A stretch of DNA of 51,627 bases, taken from positions 2,697,128-2,748,754 of the forward strand of contig NZ_GG657738.1 in assembly GCF_000158815.1 (NCBI RefSeq), written 5' to 3'. The translations under genes were made by a program, and so were the position numbers. This document shows, piece by piece, positions 40,395 to 51,027 of this stretch. The first letter of the stretch is position 1. Each line of letters begins with the position of its first letter. A model generated the notes under the pieces. That model had not been told where the DNA came from. It worked only from the letters and a program-made list of their open reading frames with translations, and made no database searches. The stretch is from Micromonospora sp. ATCC 39149. Lineage in GTDB: Bacteria; Actinomycetota; Actinomycetes; Mycobacteriales; Micromonosporaceae.

Positions 40395-41414
40395 GTGATG
40401 GTGCGCGAGTGGGACCCCCGGACCGCGTCGTCCGCCGAGATAGCGTCGCTGGTGGACATGCTGAACGCGGTGCTGGTGGCCGACCTCCCGCAGGACCCGC
40501 CCTGGCGGGAGAACTTCCTGCGGGAATACCTCTCCGAGGTGATGCCCGGCGAGCGGCGGATCTCCTGGGTGGCCCAGGCCGACCCGGCCACCGGGGGCGG
40601 GTCCGGCCCGATCCTCGGCCACGTCCACGTGCTGCTGCTCGGCGACATCGGGGTGCTGGAGGTGCTGGTGCATCCGTCGGTGCGCCGCGCCGGCCTGGGC
40701 CGGGACCTGGTCCGCCTGGCGGCCCGCCGGGTCTACCAGGAGGGCTTCCAGTCGATCGGGGTCGAGGTCGTCGGCGACACCCCGTCCGTGGCGTTCTACC
40801 AGGCGCTGGGCTTCTCCCGGGAGTACGTGGAGACCCGCAGCGTGCTCGACCTGTCCGCGGTGGACTGGTCGGCGCTGGCCGACATGGCCGCCGGCGTCGG
40901 CGTGGGATACCAGGTCCAGTTCTGCCCGGGCGGTCCCCCGGACGATCTGATCGAGGCGTACGCGCGGGCCAAGGCCGAAGTGCGCGACGTGGACGACGGC
41001 GAGCTTCGTCCCAGCTCGTACGACCCGCAGCGGCTACGCGACAGCCTGGACACGCTGCACCGCCGGGGCATGAAGCCCTACATCGTGCTCGCCACGAACG
41101 AACGGACCGGCGAGGTCGCCGGGCTGACCGAGGTGGTGGTGCCGGCGCAGCACCCGACCCGCGCCGATCAGTACGACACGATCGTGGTGCAGGAGCACCG
41201 GGGCTACGGCATCGACCGGGCGATCAAGGCCCGGATGCTGCTGGAGCTGCGCTCGGCCGAGCCGGAGCTGACCGAGGTGCAGACCTGGAACGCCCAGGCA
41301 AACGAGGCGATGTTGAAGGTCAACGCCGAGCTGGGGTACCGCCCGGACCGGGAGTGGTGCGAGTACAGCGTGGACGTGGCCCAACTGGTGCACCGGCTCG
41401 ACGCCCCCCGCTGA
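40395..41414 (+). CDS. tandem-GNAT N-acetyltransferase
   Basis: About 338 aa; GTG 40395 or ATG 40398 may start it. No Shine-Dalgarno sequence is visible, and TAGACG at 40388-40393 suggests a near-leaderless transcript. Two acetyltransferase folds: the first (about residues 10-160) has the acetyl-CoA loop VHPSVRRAGLGRDLVRLAARR and VAFYQALGF; the second (about 175-335) has VVQEHRGYGIDRAIKARML and NAQANEAMLKVNAELGYRPD. Tandem GNATs include mycothiol synthase, but the motifs here match the general GNAT group seen widely in actinomycetes. Acceptor unknown. Confidence 0.85.
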   Translation: MMVREWDPRTASSAEIASLVDMLNAVLVADLPQDPPWRENFLREYLSEVMPGERRISWVAQADPATGGGSGPILGHVHVLLLGDIGVLEVLVHPSVRRAGLGRDLVRLAARRVYQEGFQSIGVEVVGDTPSVAFYQALGFSREYVETRSVLDLSAVDWSALADMAAGVGVGYQVQFCPGGPPDDLIEAYARAKAEVRDVDDGELRPSSYDPQRLRDSLDTLHRRGMKPYIVLATNERTGEVAGLTEVVVPAQHPTRADQYDTIVVQEHRGYGIDRAIKARMLLELRSAEPELTEVQTWNAQANEAMLKVNAELGYRPDREWCEYSVDVAQLVHRLDAPR

Positions 41415-41553
41415 GCCCTGTTCACCAGAGCCGTTGGCCCGGTTCTCCATTTCTTGAGTCGGCTATTCACCAAAGCGCCCCGCGGGGGATGGACGGCGGA
41501 CAGCGCCGCCGCCTAACGTGCGTTCGTTCACGTCCACCCATCGTGGAGGCCCC

Positions 41554-44500
41554 ATGCGCCCGCGCCGCAGATATGCCGCGCTCGCGACCGCCGTAGCCGT
41601 CACCATTCCGGTCATCGGCGTCGCACCCACCGCGGCCAGCGCCGCGCCCACCGACCTGTTCATCTCGGAGTACGTCGAAGGTTCGTCGAACAACAAGGCG
41701 ATCGAGCTGTACAACGGCACCGGTGCCCCCGTCGACCTCACCGCCGGCGGGTACCAGCTCCAGCTCTACTTCAACGGCAACACCACGGCCACCACCCTGG
41801 CGCTCACCGGGACCGTGGCCGCGGGCGACACGTTCGTGTTCGCCGCCGCCTCGGCCGCGCCGGCGGTCCTCGCGCAGGCCGACCAGACGACCGGTGCCAG
41901 CCTGTTCAACGGCGACGACGCGATCGTGCTGCGCCGGGGCGACGTCGTCCTCGACTCGATCGGCCAGGTCGGCGTCGATCCGGGCACCGAGTGGGGCACC
42001 GGCGTCACCAGCACCGCCGACAACACGCTGCGCCGGCTGCCCACGGTCACCTCCGGCGACACCGACCCGTCGGGCGCCTTCGACCCGGCTGCCCAGTGGG
42101 CCGGCTTCGCCACCGACACCTTCGACGGACTCGGCACCCACACCGTCGACGGCGGCGGCCCGGTCGACCAGCCCGCCACCGTCACCTGCGGGGGCGCGCT
42201 GACCACGGCCGCCGGCACCGCCGCCAGCCGCGAGGTCACCGCCACCGACCCGGACGACAGGGTCGTCGACCTGGCGGTCACCTCGGTCAACCCGAACCCG
42301 GCCACCGGCACGATCAGCCGGACCGGGTTCACCCCGGCCGACGCCGTCGGCGGCACGGCCCGCGCCACGGTCGCCACCAGCGCCGACCTTGCCGCCGGGG
42401 GGTACACGGTGACCCTGACCGCGACCGACGCGGACGGCACCACCGCCACCTGCGCGCTGGCCGTGACGGTGACCCGGGAGCTGACCGTCGGCGAGGTGCA
42501 GGGCCCGACCACCGACGCCGAGTCCGGCCCGGCCGACCGGTCGCCGCTCGCGCCGGCCTCGGGCAACGGCACCAGCAGCACCCTGTACGACGTGCGGGGC
42601 GTGATCACCCAGCTCACCCTGGCCCGGACCTCGGCCGGCGCCGACCAGCGCGGTTTCTTCCTACAGAGCCGCGCCGACGCCACCGACGGCGATCCGGGGT
42701 CCTCGGATGGCATCTTCGTCTTCATGGGCTCGTTCACGTCGCTGATCGGCGGCTACGTGCCGACGGTGGGCGACGAGGTGGTGCTGCGGGCCCGGGTGTC
42801 CGAGTACTACAACCTCACCCAGCTCTCCGGGGCCTCGCTGGTCCGCAAGCTCGCCTCCGGGCTCGACGTGAACGCCGTCGTCGCCGTCGACGACGCTGTG
42901 CCCCCGGCAGACCTGGCCACCGCCGAGCGGTTCTGGGAGCGGCACGAGGGCGCCCGGCTGAAGGTCCGGGCCGGCAGCGGCGCGGTGAGCGGCCGGGACG
43001 TGTTCTCGTCCACCGCAGACTCCGAGGTCTGGGTGGTCGACCGGGACGACCCGCTGCTGGGCCGCTCCGACGTGTACGCCCGCCGGGTCTTCCGGGACGC
43101 GCACCCGCTGGACAACGACCCGACCCGCCGCTTCGACGACGGCAACGGTCAGCGGATCATGCTGGGCACCATGGGCGTCAAGGCCACCGCCGGGGACAGC
43201 ACCGCCCTGCTGCCGCCGGCGCGGACCTTCGACACCCTCACCGAGGACGCGTACGGCGCGCTCTACTACTCCTTCGAGAAGTACGGCGTCCAGGTCGAGC
43301 GGGCCGCCTTCGCCACCGGGGCCGACCCGTCGCGGAACAACCCGCCGCAGCCGGCCGACCGGTCGCGGGAGATCGCGGTCGCGACCTACAACGTGGAGAA
43401 CCTGTACGACCACCGGGACGACCCGTTCGACGGCTGCGACTTCACCGGCAACGCCGGGTGCACCGGGGTCAGCCCGCCGTTCGACTACGTGCCGGCCAGC
43501 GAGGCCGACTACCGGGAGCACCTGACCTCGCTCGCCGACCAGATCCGCACCGACCTGCACGCGCCGGACCTGATCCTGGTGCAGGAGGCCGAGGACCAGG
43601 ACATCTGCTCCGTCTCCGGGGGCGCGCTGGTCTGCGGCGAGACGAACGACGCCGACGGCGCGCCGGACACCCTTCAGGAGCTGACCCTGGCCGTCGCCGC
43701 CGCCGGCGGGCCGGCGTACGCCGCCGCGTACGACCGGACCGGCGCGGACGCCCGGGGCATCACCGCCGGGTTCCTGTACCGCACCGACCGGCTGTCGCTG
43801 GCCGAGGCGACTGCCACCGACCCGCTGCTCGGCTCCGCACCGGTGGTGCCGTACCGGTCGGAGGGGCTGCCGTCCAACGCGGACGTGCAGAACCCGAAGG
43901 CGCTCAACGCGGTGCTGCCGGCCGACACCGACACCTCCACCGGCAAGGACGGCAACAACGTCTACACCCGCGCCCCGCAGCTCGGCAGGTTCTGGGTCAG
44001 GGCGACCCCGGGCGGGTCCGAGGGATACCACCTGTGGGCGCTGAGCAACCACTTCTCGTCCGGGCCGGACAGCCGGGTCGGGCAGCGCACCGAGCAGGCG
44101 CGGTACGGGGCCGCGCTGGTCACCGCGATCCACAACGCGGACCGGAACTCCCGGGTGGTGTACGGCGGGGACCTGAACGTCTTCCCCCGCCCCGACGATC
44201 CGATCGCCACCGGGGCCGACCCGACCCCGTCGGACCAGCTCGCCGCGCTGTACGACGCGGGCCTGCACAGCCTCTGGGACGACCTGGTCGCCGACGTGCC
44301 GTCGTCGGCGTACTCGTACAGCTTCCAGGGGCAGGCGCAGACGCTGGACCACCTGTTCGTCAACGACGCGCTGCGCGACGAACTGGTCCAGGTGCGGGCG
44401 GCGCACGTCAACGCCGACTGGCCGGCGGAGTTCACCGGGGACGGGTCGCGCGGTTCCAGCGACCACGACCCGCAGGTGGCCCGGTTCCGGTCCCGCGCGT

Positions 44501-44829
44501 CGCTGAGCGTCGCCGACGCGACGGTGGCCGAGGGGGACAAGGGCACCCGCCCGCTCACCTTCACCGTCACCGTGTCCCGGCCGCTGTCCCAGCCCGCCCT
44601 GATCTGCGCCGCCACGTACGGCACCACGGCGCAGGCCGGGTCGGACTACGACCCGTACGTCGGCTGCAAGCGCCTCCCGGCCGGGCAGACCTCGCTGGCC
44701 TTCGCGGTCACGGTGCGGGGTGACCGCAAGCGGGAGGCCGACGAGAAGGTGAACCTGCTGGTGGCCGGGGTTCCGGGCGTGCACCTGGCCGATCCGCTCG
44801 CGACCGGCACCATCGCGAACGACGACTGA
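41554..44829 (+). CDS. large secreted nuclease: lamin-tail, endonuclease/exonuclease/phosphatase and Calx-beta domains
   Basis: 1091 aa from ATG 41554, with GTGGAGG upstream. Signal peptide (YAALATAVAVTIPVIGVAPTAASA), then a lamin-tail domain (DLFISEYVEGSSNNKAIELYNGTG, about 30-160), an Ig-like/beta region, an OB-like region (VRGVITQLTL...EVVLRARVSEYYNLTQ), and an EEP nuclease core: VATYNVENLYD, DLILVQEAEDQD, GGDLNVFPRP, and the final SDHDPQVARF (catalytic Asp/His). A C-terminal Calx-beta domain (SLSVADATVAEGDKGTRPLTFTV...GTIANDD) follows. This is the ExeM/NucH-type extracellular DNase plan, likely for DNA scavenging or biofilm/competitor DNA. A strong terminator follows. Confidence 0.92.
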   Translation: MRPRRRYAALATAVAVTIPVIGVAPTAASAAPTDLFISEYVEGSSNNKAIELYNGTGAPVDLTAGGYQLQLYFNGNTTATTLALTGTVAAGDTFVFAAASAAPAVLAQADQTTGASLFNGDDAIVLRRGDVVLDSIGQVGVDPGTEWGTGVTSTADNTLRRLPTVTSGDTDPSGAFDPAAQWAGFATDTFDGLGTHTVDGGGPVDQPATVTCGGALTTAAGTAASREVTATDPDDRVVDLAVTSVNPNPATGTISRTGFTPADAVGGTARATVATSADLAAGGYTVTLTATDADGTTATCALAVTVTRELTVGEVQGPTTDAESGPADRSPLAPASGNGTSSTLYDVRGVITQLTLARTSAGADQRGFFLQSRADATDGDPGSSDGIFVFMGSFTSLIGGYVPTVGDEVVLRARVSEYYNLTQLSGASLVRKLASGLDVNAVVAVDDAVPPADLATAERFWERHEGARLKVRAGSGAVSGRDVFSSTADSEVWVVDRDDPLLGRSDVYARRVFRDAHPLDNDPTRRFDDGNGQRIMLGTMGVKATAGDSTALLPPARTFDTLTEDAYGALYYSFEKYGVQVERAAFATGADPSRNNPPQPADRSREIAVATYNVENLYDHRDDPFDGCDFTGNAGCTGVSPPFDYVPASEADYREHLTSLADQIRTDLHAPDLILVQEAEDQDICSVSGGALVCGETNDADGAPDTLQELTLAVAAAGGPAYAAAYDRTGADARGITAGFLYRTDRLSLAEATATDPLLGSAPVVPYRSEGLPSNADVQNPKALNAVLPADTDTSTGKDGNNVYTRAPQLGRFWVRATPGGSEGYHLWALSNHFSSGPDSRVGQRTEQARYGAALVTAIHNADRNSRVVYGGDLNVFPRPDDPIATGADPTPSDQLAALYDAGLHSLWDDLVADVPSSAYSYSFQGQAQTLDHLFVNDALRDELVQVRAAHVNADWPAEFTGDGSRGSSDHDPQVARFRSRASLSVADATVAEGDKGTRPLTFTVTVSRPLSQPALICAATYGTTAQAGSDYDPYVGCKRLPAGQTSLAFAVTVRGDRKREADEKVNLLVAGVPGVHLADPLATGTIANDD

Positions 44830-44849
44830 TCCTCCGGCGTCTCCCCCGC

Positions 44850-44884
44850 GGCCCGTCACCCGGCTCCTGGCCGGGTGACGGGCC
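44850..44884 (+). terminator. hairpin terminator between the nuclease and hemB
   Basis: A perfect 14-bp stem (GGCCCGTCACCCGG at 44850-44863 with 44871-44884, seven-base loop) lies 20 bp after the nuclease stop and 50 bp before the end of the convergent hemB, so it can terminate both. Confidence 0.85.
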
Positions 44885-44933
44885 GTCGGCCGTACGGGAG
44901 TGGCCGGCGCGCGGGCGGTGGTGGCAGGCGCCT

Positions 44934-45917
<984 letters not shown>

Positions 45918-45955
45918 GAGGGGCCTCCCTGTACGACCTGGTGTGTTCGGTACGA

Positions 45956-47536
45956 CTAGCGGAACCGCAGGGCGGTCGGCCCCTGCACCTTCGAGCCCCG
46001 GCGCTGCTTGGCCGGCATGGCGGCAAGCTTCTCGCGCAGCTCGACGGCGTAGGCGGCGAGCGCCTCCACAAGGTCGGGCACCGAGGCGTGCTGAGGCTGG
46101 ACGTCGACCCGCAGACCGAACTCCGTCGCGGTCTCCGCCGTCTTGGGCCCGATTACGGCGACAACGGTACGCGCGTGCGGCTTTCCGGCGATGCCGACGA
46201 GGTTCCGCACCGTGGAGGACGAGGTGAACAGCACCGCGTCGAACCCGCCCGACTTGATCGCGTCCCGGATCTCGGCGGGCGGCGGGGCGGCCCGGACCGT
46301 GCGGTACGCGGTCACGTCGTCGACCTCCCAGCCGCGCTCGGTGAGCCCGGCCGCGAGGGTCTCGGTGGCGATGTCGGCGCGCGGCAGCAGCACCCGGCCC
46401 ACCGGGTCGAGGATCTCGTCGTGCGGCGAGAACTCGGCGAGCAGCCCCTCGGAGGACTGCTCCCCGGCGGGGACCAGCTCCGGCTGGATGCCGAACGCGC
46501 GGACGGCGTCCGCGGTGGCCTCGCCGATACAGGCGATCTTGACGCCGCCGAAGTGCCGGGCGTCCAGGCCGTGCTCGGCGAACTTCTCCCAGACCGCGCG
46601 GACGGCGTTGACCGAGGTGAAGACCACCCAGGCGTACCGGCCGTCGACCAGGCCCTTGACCGCCCGCTCCATCTGGGCGGGGGTACGCGGCGGCTCGACC
46701 GCGATGGTCGGCACCTCGCACGGGATCGCCCCGTACGCGCGCAGCCGCGCGCTCATCGCGCCGGCCTGCTCCTTGGTGCGGGGGACGAGCACCTTCCAGC
46801 CGTACAGCGGGCGGTTCTCCCACCAGCTCATCTTGTCGCGCTGGCCCACGCCCTCGCCGATGGTGAGCACGACCCGGCCGGTGAAGCCGAGCGCCGCCGC
46901 GACGAACGAGTCCACGGTCGACGTGGTCGTGTACTGGGTCTCCCCGGTTCCGTCGCCGGTCACCCCGACGCCGGTGGTGCCGTCGACCCCGGCGGCGAGC
47001 AGGCCGTCGCGGATCGCGGCCAGGTCACCGGCGTCCACGGCGAGCGCCAGCGAGCCCCGGCCGACGGCGGCGGCGAGGGCGTCGAAGTCCAGCGTGGTGA
47101 CGTCCTCGACGTCGGCGGCGGTGCGCACACCCGGCAGCGGCACGCCCGCGTACGTGGCGACGCCCTCGGCCTGCCCGACACCCGGCACCACCTCGAAGTG
47201 CGCGGCGGTCCGGGCGACGGCCTGCACCTCCTTGACCACCGAGTCGTGGCCGAACGGATCACCGGCGACCAGGTGGACCGCGTTCAGGCCGGACCTCGCG
47301 GCCGAGATCAGCACCTTCGCCACGTCACCGGGCACGCCCTCGGCCGGGGAGAACTGGGCGTCGGACTTGGCCTGGGCACGGACGGCGTCGAGCAGCGACT
47401 CGGGGACACCCCGGTCGTACACCACCTGGTCGGCGTCGACCAGGGCGTCGTGCGCCCGGCGGGTCAGCAGGCCCGGGTCGCCGGGGCCGGCCCCGACGAA
47501 CGCGATGCGGCCTACGGGCTTACGGGTGCGGGTCAT
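45956..47536 (-). CDS. hemD: bifunctional uroporphyrinogen-III C-methyltransferase / uroporphyrinogen-III synthase
   Basis: 526 aa. N-terminal half (about 10-245): SUMT/CobA-like tetrapyrrole methylase with [41 protein letters not shown] (shorter than the usual GDPFVFGRG, so methylase activity may be altered) and [17 protein letters not shown]-terminal half (about 255-505): HemD with [56 protein letters not shown], and [13 protein letters not shown]. It cyclises hydroxymethylbilane to uroporphyrinogen III and may methylate it toward sirohaem or B12. The ATG overlaps the hemC stop (ATGA). Confidence 0.93.
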   Translation of the reverse strand: MTRTRKPVGRIAFVGAGPGDPGLLTRRAHDALVDADQVVYDRGVPESLLDAVRAQAKSDAQFSPAEGVPGDVAKVLISAARSGLNAVHLVAGDPFGHDSVVKEVQAVARTAAHFEVVPGVGQAEGVATYAGVPLPGVRTAADVEDVTTLDFDALAAAVGRGSLALAVDAGDLAAIRDGLLAAGVDGTTGVGVTGDGTGETQYTTTSTVDSFVAAALGFTGRVVLTIGEGVGQRDKMSWWENRPLYGWKVLVPRTKEQAGAMSARLRAYGAIPCEVPTIAVEPPRTPAQMERAVKGLVDGRYAWVVFTSVNAVRAVWEKFAEHGLDARHFGGVKIACIGEATADAVRAFGIQPELVPAGEQSSEGLLAEFSPHDEILDPVGRVLLPRADIATETLAAGLTERGWEVDDVTAYRTVRAAPPPAEIRDAIKSGGFDAVLFTSSSTVRNLVGIAGKPHARTVVAVIGPKTAETATEFGLRVDVQPQHASVPDLVEALAAYAVELREKLAAMPAKQRRGSKVQGPTALRFR

Positions 47537-48501
47537 TCTGTGCTCCCAAATTGCTGGGTCCCCGGACCGGCGTTTCCTTCGTGGCCGAGGATCGAGTCGG
47601 CGCCGAGTTCGAGGAGTTCGGCGGCGAGTGCCTTGCCGATCTCCGCCGCGTCGGCGGGCGTTCCGGTGCGGGACAGCCGGAGGTCTCGCGTGCCGTCCGA
47701 GCTGATCACCGCCCCGCGCAGGTAGATCTCATCGCCGACGTCACCTTCGGCGAGTTCCGCATAGGCGGCGACGGGTGCGCTGCACCCGGCCTCCAGGGTG
47801 GCCAGCAGCGCCCGTTCCGCGGTGACCGCGGCCCGGGACGGTGCGTGGTCGAGCACCGCGAGCAGCTCGACCAGGTCGGGGTCGTCGGCCCGGCACTCCA
47901 CGGCCAGCGCGCCCTGGGCGGGCGCGGGCAGCATGAGCATCGGGTCGAGCGTCTCGGTGATCACGTCGGTCCGGCCGAGCCGGGCCAGCCCGGCCCGGGC
48001 CAGGACGACCGCGTCGAGGTCGGCGTCCGGGCCGAGGACCCGCGCCAGGCGGGTGTCCACGTTGCCGCGGATCGGGGTGACCTCCAGCTGAAGCCCGAGC
48101 GCGTGTAGCTGGGCGATGCGGCGCAGCGCGCCCGTACCGACCACGGCGCCGGGCGGCAGCTCGGCGAGGGTGCGCCCGCCCTTGGCGACCAGCGCGTCGC
48201 GCGGGTCCTGGCGGGGCGGCACCGCCGCGATGTGCAGCCCGGAAGCCGCCGCGGTGGGCAGATCCTTGTAGGAGTGCACCGCGAGGTCGATGGTGCGGGC
48301 GACCAGGGCATCGCGCAGGGCGGAGACGAAGACACCGACGCCGAGCCGGTGCACGGGGGCGGACGAGCGGTCGCCGGCGGTGACCACCTCGACGAGTTCG
48401 ACCTCGCGGCCGGTCGCCGCGGTGAGCGCCGCGGCGACCTGGCCGGACTGGGCTATCGCCAGCGCGCTGCCCCGGGTGCCGAGGCGCAGGGGGGCGGTCA
48501 T
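47533..48501 (-). CDS. hemC: hydroxymethylbilane synthase (porphobilinogen deaminase)
   Basis: 322 aa. Characteristic motifs: [19 protein letters not shown] at the N-terminus, the lid/active site region [10 protein letters not shown] (in place of the usual HSxKDxP), [25 protein letters not shown], and the dipyrromethane cofactor cysteine in [18 protein letters not shown]. It polymerises four porphobilinogens into hydroxymethylbilane. ATGA overlaps with hemA upstream and hemD downstream tie its translation to the operon. Confidence 0.96.
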   Translation of the reverse strand: MTAPLRLGTRGSALAIAQSGQVAAALTAATGREVELVEVVTAGDRSSAPVHRLGVGVFVSALRDALVARTIDLAVHSYKDLPTAAASGLHIAAVPPRQDPRDALVAKGGRTLAELPPGAVVGTGALRRIAQLHALGLQLEVTPIRGNVDTRLARVLGPDADLDAVVLARAGLARLGRTDVITETLDPMLMLPAPAQGALAVECRADDPDLVELLAVLDHAPSRAAVTAERALLATLEAGCSAPVAAYAELAEGDVGDEIYLRGAVISSDGTRDLRLSRTGTPADAAEIGKALAAELLELGADSILGHEGNAGPGTQQFGSTE

Positions 48502-49840
48502 CTCTCGCCTCCGGGGTACGGGGTGGGGTCGGTTTCGACCACGTCGGGAACGGTGTCGACGGGCGAGGTCTGCGGGACCTGGAGGTCGAACAGCTCGCGC
48601 AGCAGCGCGGCGTACTGGTCGCCGCCGGGCTCGGCCGCGAGTTGGCGGACCCGCACGGTGGGCTGGTGCAGCAGCCGCTGCACCACCCGGTGCACCGTCC
48701 GGGCCACCTCGGCGCGCTGGTCGTCGCTGAGGTCGGGGCGGCGCTGGCCCAGCCGGCGCAGCTCGGCGGTGACCACGTCCTCGGCCCGGCCGCGCAGGGC
48801 GGCCACGGTCGGGGCCACGTCGGCGCCGCGCAGCCAGGTGAGGAAGGACTCGACCTCGGCGGCGACGATCCGTTCGACGGCGGCGGATTGGGCGGGGGCG
48901 GGGCCGCCGGCCAGGGTCGTCGCCATCCGGAGAAGACGATCACCTCGACGCCGGGCAGCCCGGCCACGCCGGCCTCGACGTCGCGGGGAACGGCGAGGTC
49001 GAGCAGCACGAGCGGGCCCCGGTCGGGGTTGCGGCCGGCGAGCGCCCGGGTGACCACCTCGCGGGTGAGGACCGGTTCGGTGGCGGCGGTGGCGGCCACT
49101 ACGATGTCCACTGTGGAGAGCACGTCGGTCAGCCCGGCCATGGGCGCGGCGCTGGCCCCGTACGACTCGGCCAGCCGGACGGCCCGGTCGGCCCCCCGGT
49201 TGGTCACGGTGAGCGGCCCCGCGCCGAGCCGGGAGAGCGTCGCCACGCCCAGCGCGCCCATCGCGCCGGCCCCGACCACGAGGGCGGGGCGGCCGGCGAG
49301 CGCGCCGTCGAGGTACCCGGCGGCCAGGTCGAGCGCGGCGCTGACGACGCTCTGGCCGGCCCGGTCGATCCCGGTCTCGGCGTGCGCCCGCTTGCCCACC
49401 CGCAGCGCCTGCTGCATCAGCTCATGCAGCAGCCGGCCGGCGGAGTCGGCCCCGCTGGCCCAGTGGTACGCGTCGCGTAGCTGGCCGAGGATCTGCGCCT
49501 CGCCGACGACCATCGAGTCCAGCCCGGCGGCGACCCGGAAGACGTGGTCGACGGCGGCGGCGTCGTAGTGGACGTAGAGGTGGTTGGCCAGGCTCGCGGG
49601 CGGGGCACCGGCCCGCTCGGCGAGGACGGCGCAGATGTCGCCCAGGCCGCCGTGGAAACCGGACACGACGGCGTAGACCTCCACCCGGTTGCAGGTGGAG
49701 ACCAGCACCGCCTCGCTCACGTACGGCTGGGCGAGCAGGTGGTCCAGGGTCCGGGTGAGGTCGGCCGGGCCGACCGCCAGCTGCTCCAGGGTGGCGACGG
49801 GGGCGGTGCGGTAGGACGCGCCGACGACGAGCAGTTTCAC
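48498..49840 (-). CDS. hemA: glutamyl-tRNA reductase, with an apparent frameshift
   Basis: Two frames together encode one HemA. From GTG 49840 the first ~300 residues are canonical: [34 protein letters not shown] (catalytic Cys), [28 protein letters not shown] (NADPH site), [11 protein letters not shown] and LPGVEVIVF. The frame then runs into nonsense ([11 protein letters not shown]). The expected continuation, [20 protein letters not shown] and the dimerisation domain to 48498, resumes in another frame at 48926. The break lies within 48927-48940, consistent with one missing base (or two extra). The GTG overlaps the rex stop; the product initiates C5-pathway haem synthesis. Confidence 0.9.
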
Positions 49841-50610
49841 GTGCCGATCGCCTCCTGGGGGTCGGTGGCCGCGAGCCCGCCGGGCAGGGCCGTGAGGGCG
49901 GTCCCGCCAGCGGCGGGCAGCGCGGTCAGCGACGCCTTGCGGTGCTCGTGGAAGGACAGGATCTGCAACTCGATGGCGAGGTCGACCTTGCGCACGTCGA
50001 CCCCCTCCGGGACCGAGAGTACGCACGGCGCGAAGTTGAGGATGCTCGTCACGCCGACGGCGACCAGTTGGTCGGCGACCGCCTGGGCGGCGCGGGCCGG
50101 GGTGGCGATCACGCCGATCGCGATCGACTCCTCGGCGGCGACGCGGGGCAGTTCGTCAACGTGCTGTACGACCAGGCCGTTGATCTCCTCGCCGACCCGT
50201 CCCGGGTCGGCGTCCAGCAGCGCGGCGATGCGGAAGCCTCGGCTGGCGAAGCCGTCGTAGCCGGCGAGGGCGTGACCGAGATTACCCACTCCGACCAGGG
50301 CGACGGCCCGCCGCTGGGTGAGCCCGAGCACGAACTCGATCTGCTCGACCAGCAGGGCGACGTCGTAACCGACCCCCCGGGTGCCGTAGGAGCCGAGGTG
50401 GGACAGGTCCTTGCGGAGTTTGGCGGAGTTGACCCCGGCGGCGCTGGCCAGGCCCTCGCTGGAGACGGTCTCGTTGCCGGACTCGGCGAGGTTGTGCAGG
50501 GCGCGAAGGTACTCGGGAAGCCGCGCGACGGTCGCCTCGGGCAGGTCCGGGAGCGCCGGTACGGCACCGGTGCGACCGGACGCGCCAGGGTGACGGTGCT
50601 GCTGACTCAT
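49837..50610 (-). CDS. rex: redox-sensing transcriptional repressor Rex
   Basis: 257 aa from ATG 50610, with ACGGAG upstream. N-terminal winged helix (ATVARLPEYLRALHNLAESGNETVSSEGLASAAGVNSAKLRKDLSHLGSYGTRGVGY in segments about 25-85) followed by a Rossmann NAD(H)-binding domain, VALVGVGNLGHALAGYDGFASRGF, and the domain-swapped C-terminal helix SFHEHRKA. Rex binds DNA when NADH/NAD+ is low and lets go when NADH is high, controlling respiratory and haem genes. It heads the operon rex-hemACDB and has its own operator overlapping the promoter (50730-50747). Confidence 0.96.
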   Translation of the reverse strand: MSQQHRHPGASGRTGAVPALPDLPEATVARLPEYLRALHNLAESGNETVSSEGLASAAGVNSAKLRKDLSHLGSYGTRGVGYDVALLVEQIEFVLGLTQRRAVALVGVGNLGHALAGYDGFASRGFRIAALLDADPGRVGEEINGLVVQHVDELPRVAAEESIAIGVIATPARAAQAVADQLVAVGVTSILNFAPCVLSVPEGVDVRKVDLAIELQILSFHEHRKASLTALPAAGGTALTALPGGLAATDPQEAIGT

Positions 50611-50718
50611 GAGACTCCGTGCGGTGCGATCCTCGGCCGGCTCCAGCGGCCGGTCGTATCGGGACTCCCGCTGGCGACCGAGATTGCCGGCTGTGCTAGC
50701 AGGACGCGTCGGAACTAC

Positions 50719-50747
50719 AGAGTAGGCGCTTGTGAAGACACGCACAA
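50719..50747 (-). promoter_or_regulatory. promoter of the rex-hem operon
   Basis: On the minus strand TTGTGC (50742-50747), a 17-bp spacer and TACTCT (50719-50724) form a plausible housekeeping promoter. Transcription would begin near 50712, about 100 bases before the rex ATG. Confidence 0.55.
50730..50747. promoter_or_regulatory. Rex operator (ROP) overlapping the rex-hem promoter
   Basis: TTGTGAAGACACGCACAA matches the Rex consensus TTGTGAAN4TTCACAA at all but two positions (TT to CG in the right half-site). It covers the -35 and most of the spacer, where bound Rex would block transcription of its own operon. Confidence 0.75.
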
Positions 50748-50752
50748 ATCGC

Positions 50753-50765
50753 GATCTTGAAGATC
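50753..50765. promoter_or_regulatory. 13-bp palindrome next to the Rex site
   Basis: GATCTTGAAGATC, centred five helical steps upstream of the Rex site on the minus strand, is symmetric around a single G. It could be a second regulator site or chance. The rest of the 417-bp gap up to 51027 holds no supported gene; it has a short AT-richer patch near 50830-50870. Confidence 0.3.
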
Positions 50766-51015
50766 CGCGACCCGCCCCCACCTGCCCCTCCGCCCTCCAA
50801 GATCGATCCGGCGCTCCGCGCGGCCCGCGCCGATTATTGCTCATTCCCGACTTCCTTCACCAATCGCGCGAACGCGCGCCCGCCACCGGCGCGCCCGCCC
50901 AACGGGAACGCCGCCGGTTTCCACGACGCGCCCCCACTGCGCCCCGCCGCGCGGTAGGGCTGGCACCACCGGAAACAGGACAGGCGGCGGGATGGGACGA
51001 CCGGGCCGGCGTCCC

Positions 51016-51021
51016 TAGCCT
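51016..51021 (+). promoter_or_regulatory. leaderless -10 element for the right-edge sensor gene
   Basis: TAGCCT fits TANNNT and ends six bases before ATG 51028. No ribosome binding site is present. Confidence 0.55.
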
Positions 51022-51027
51022 CGAACC

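Noticed and set aside
40395..41414. Mycothiol synthase (mshD)
   Set aside because: It is a tandem GNAT like MshD, but the motifs and length do not match well enough, and there is no supporting neighbour.
47741..50026. 761-codon frame continuing beyond hemA on the minus strand
   Set aside because: Only the part before the frameshift is HemA. After about 48940 it reads Pro/Arg/Ser-rich nonsense overlapping the true hemA 3' part and hemC.
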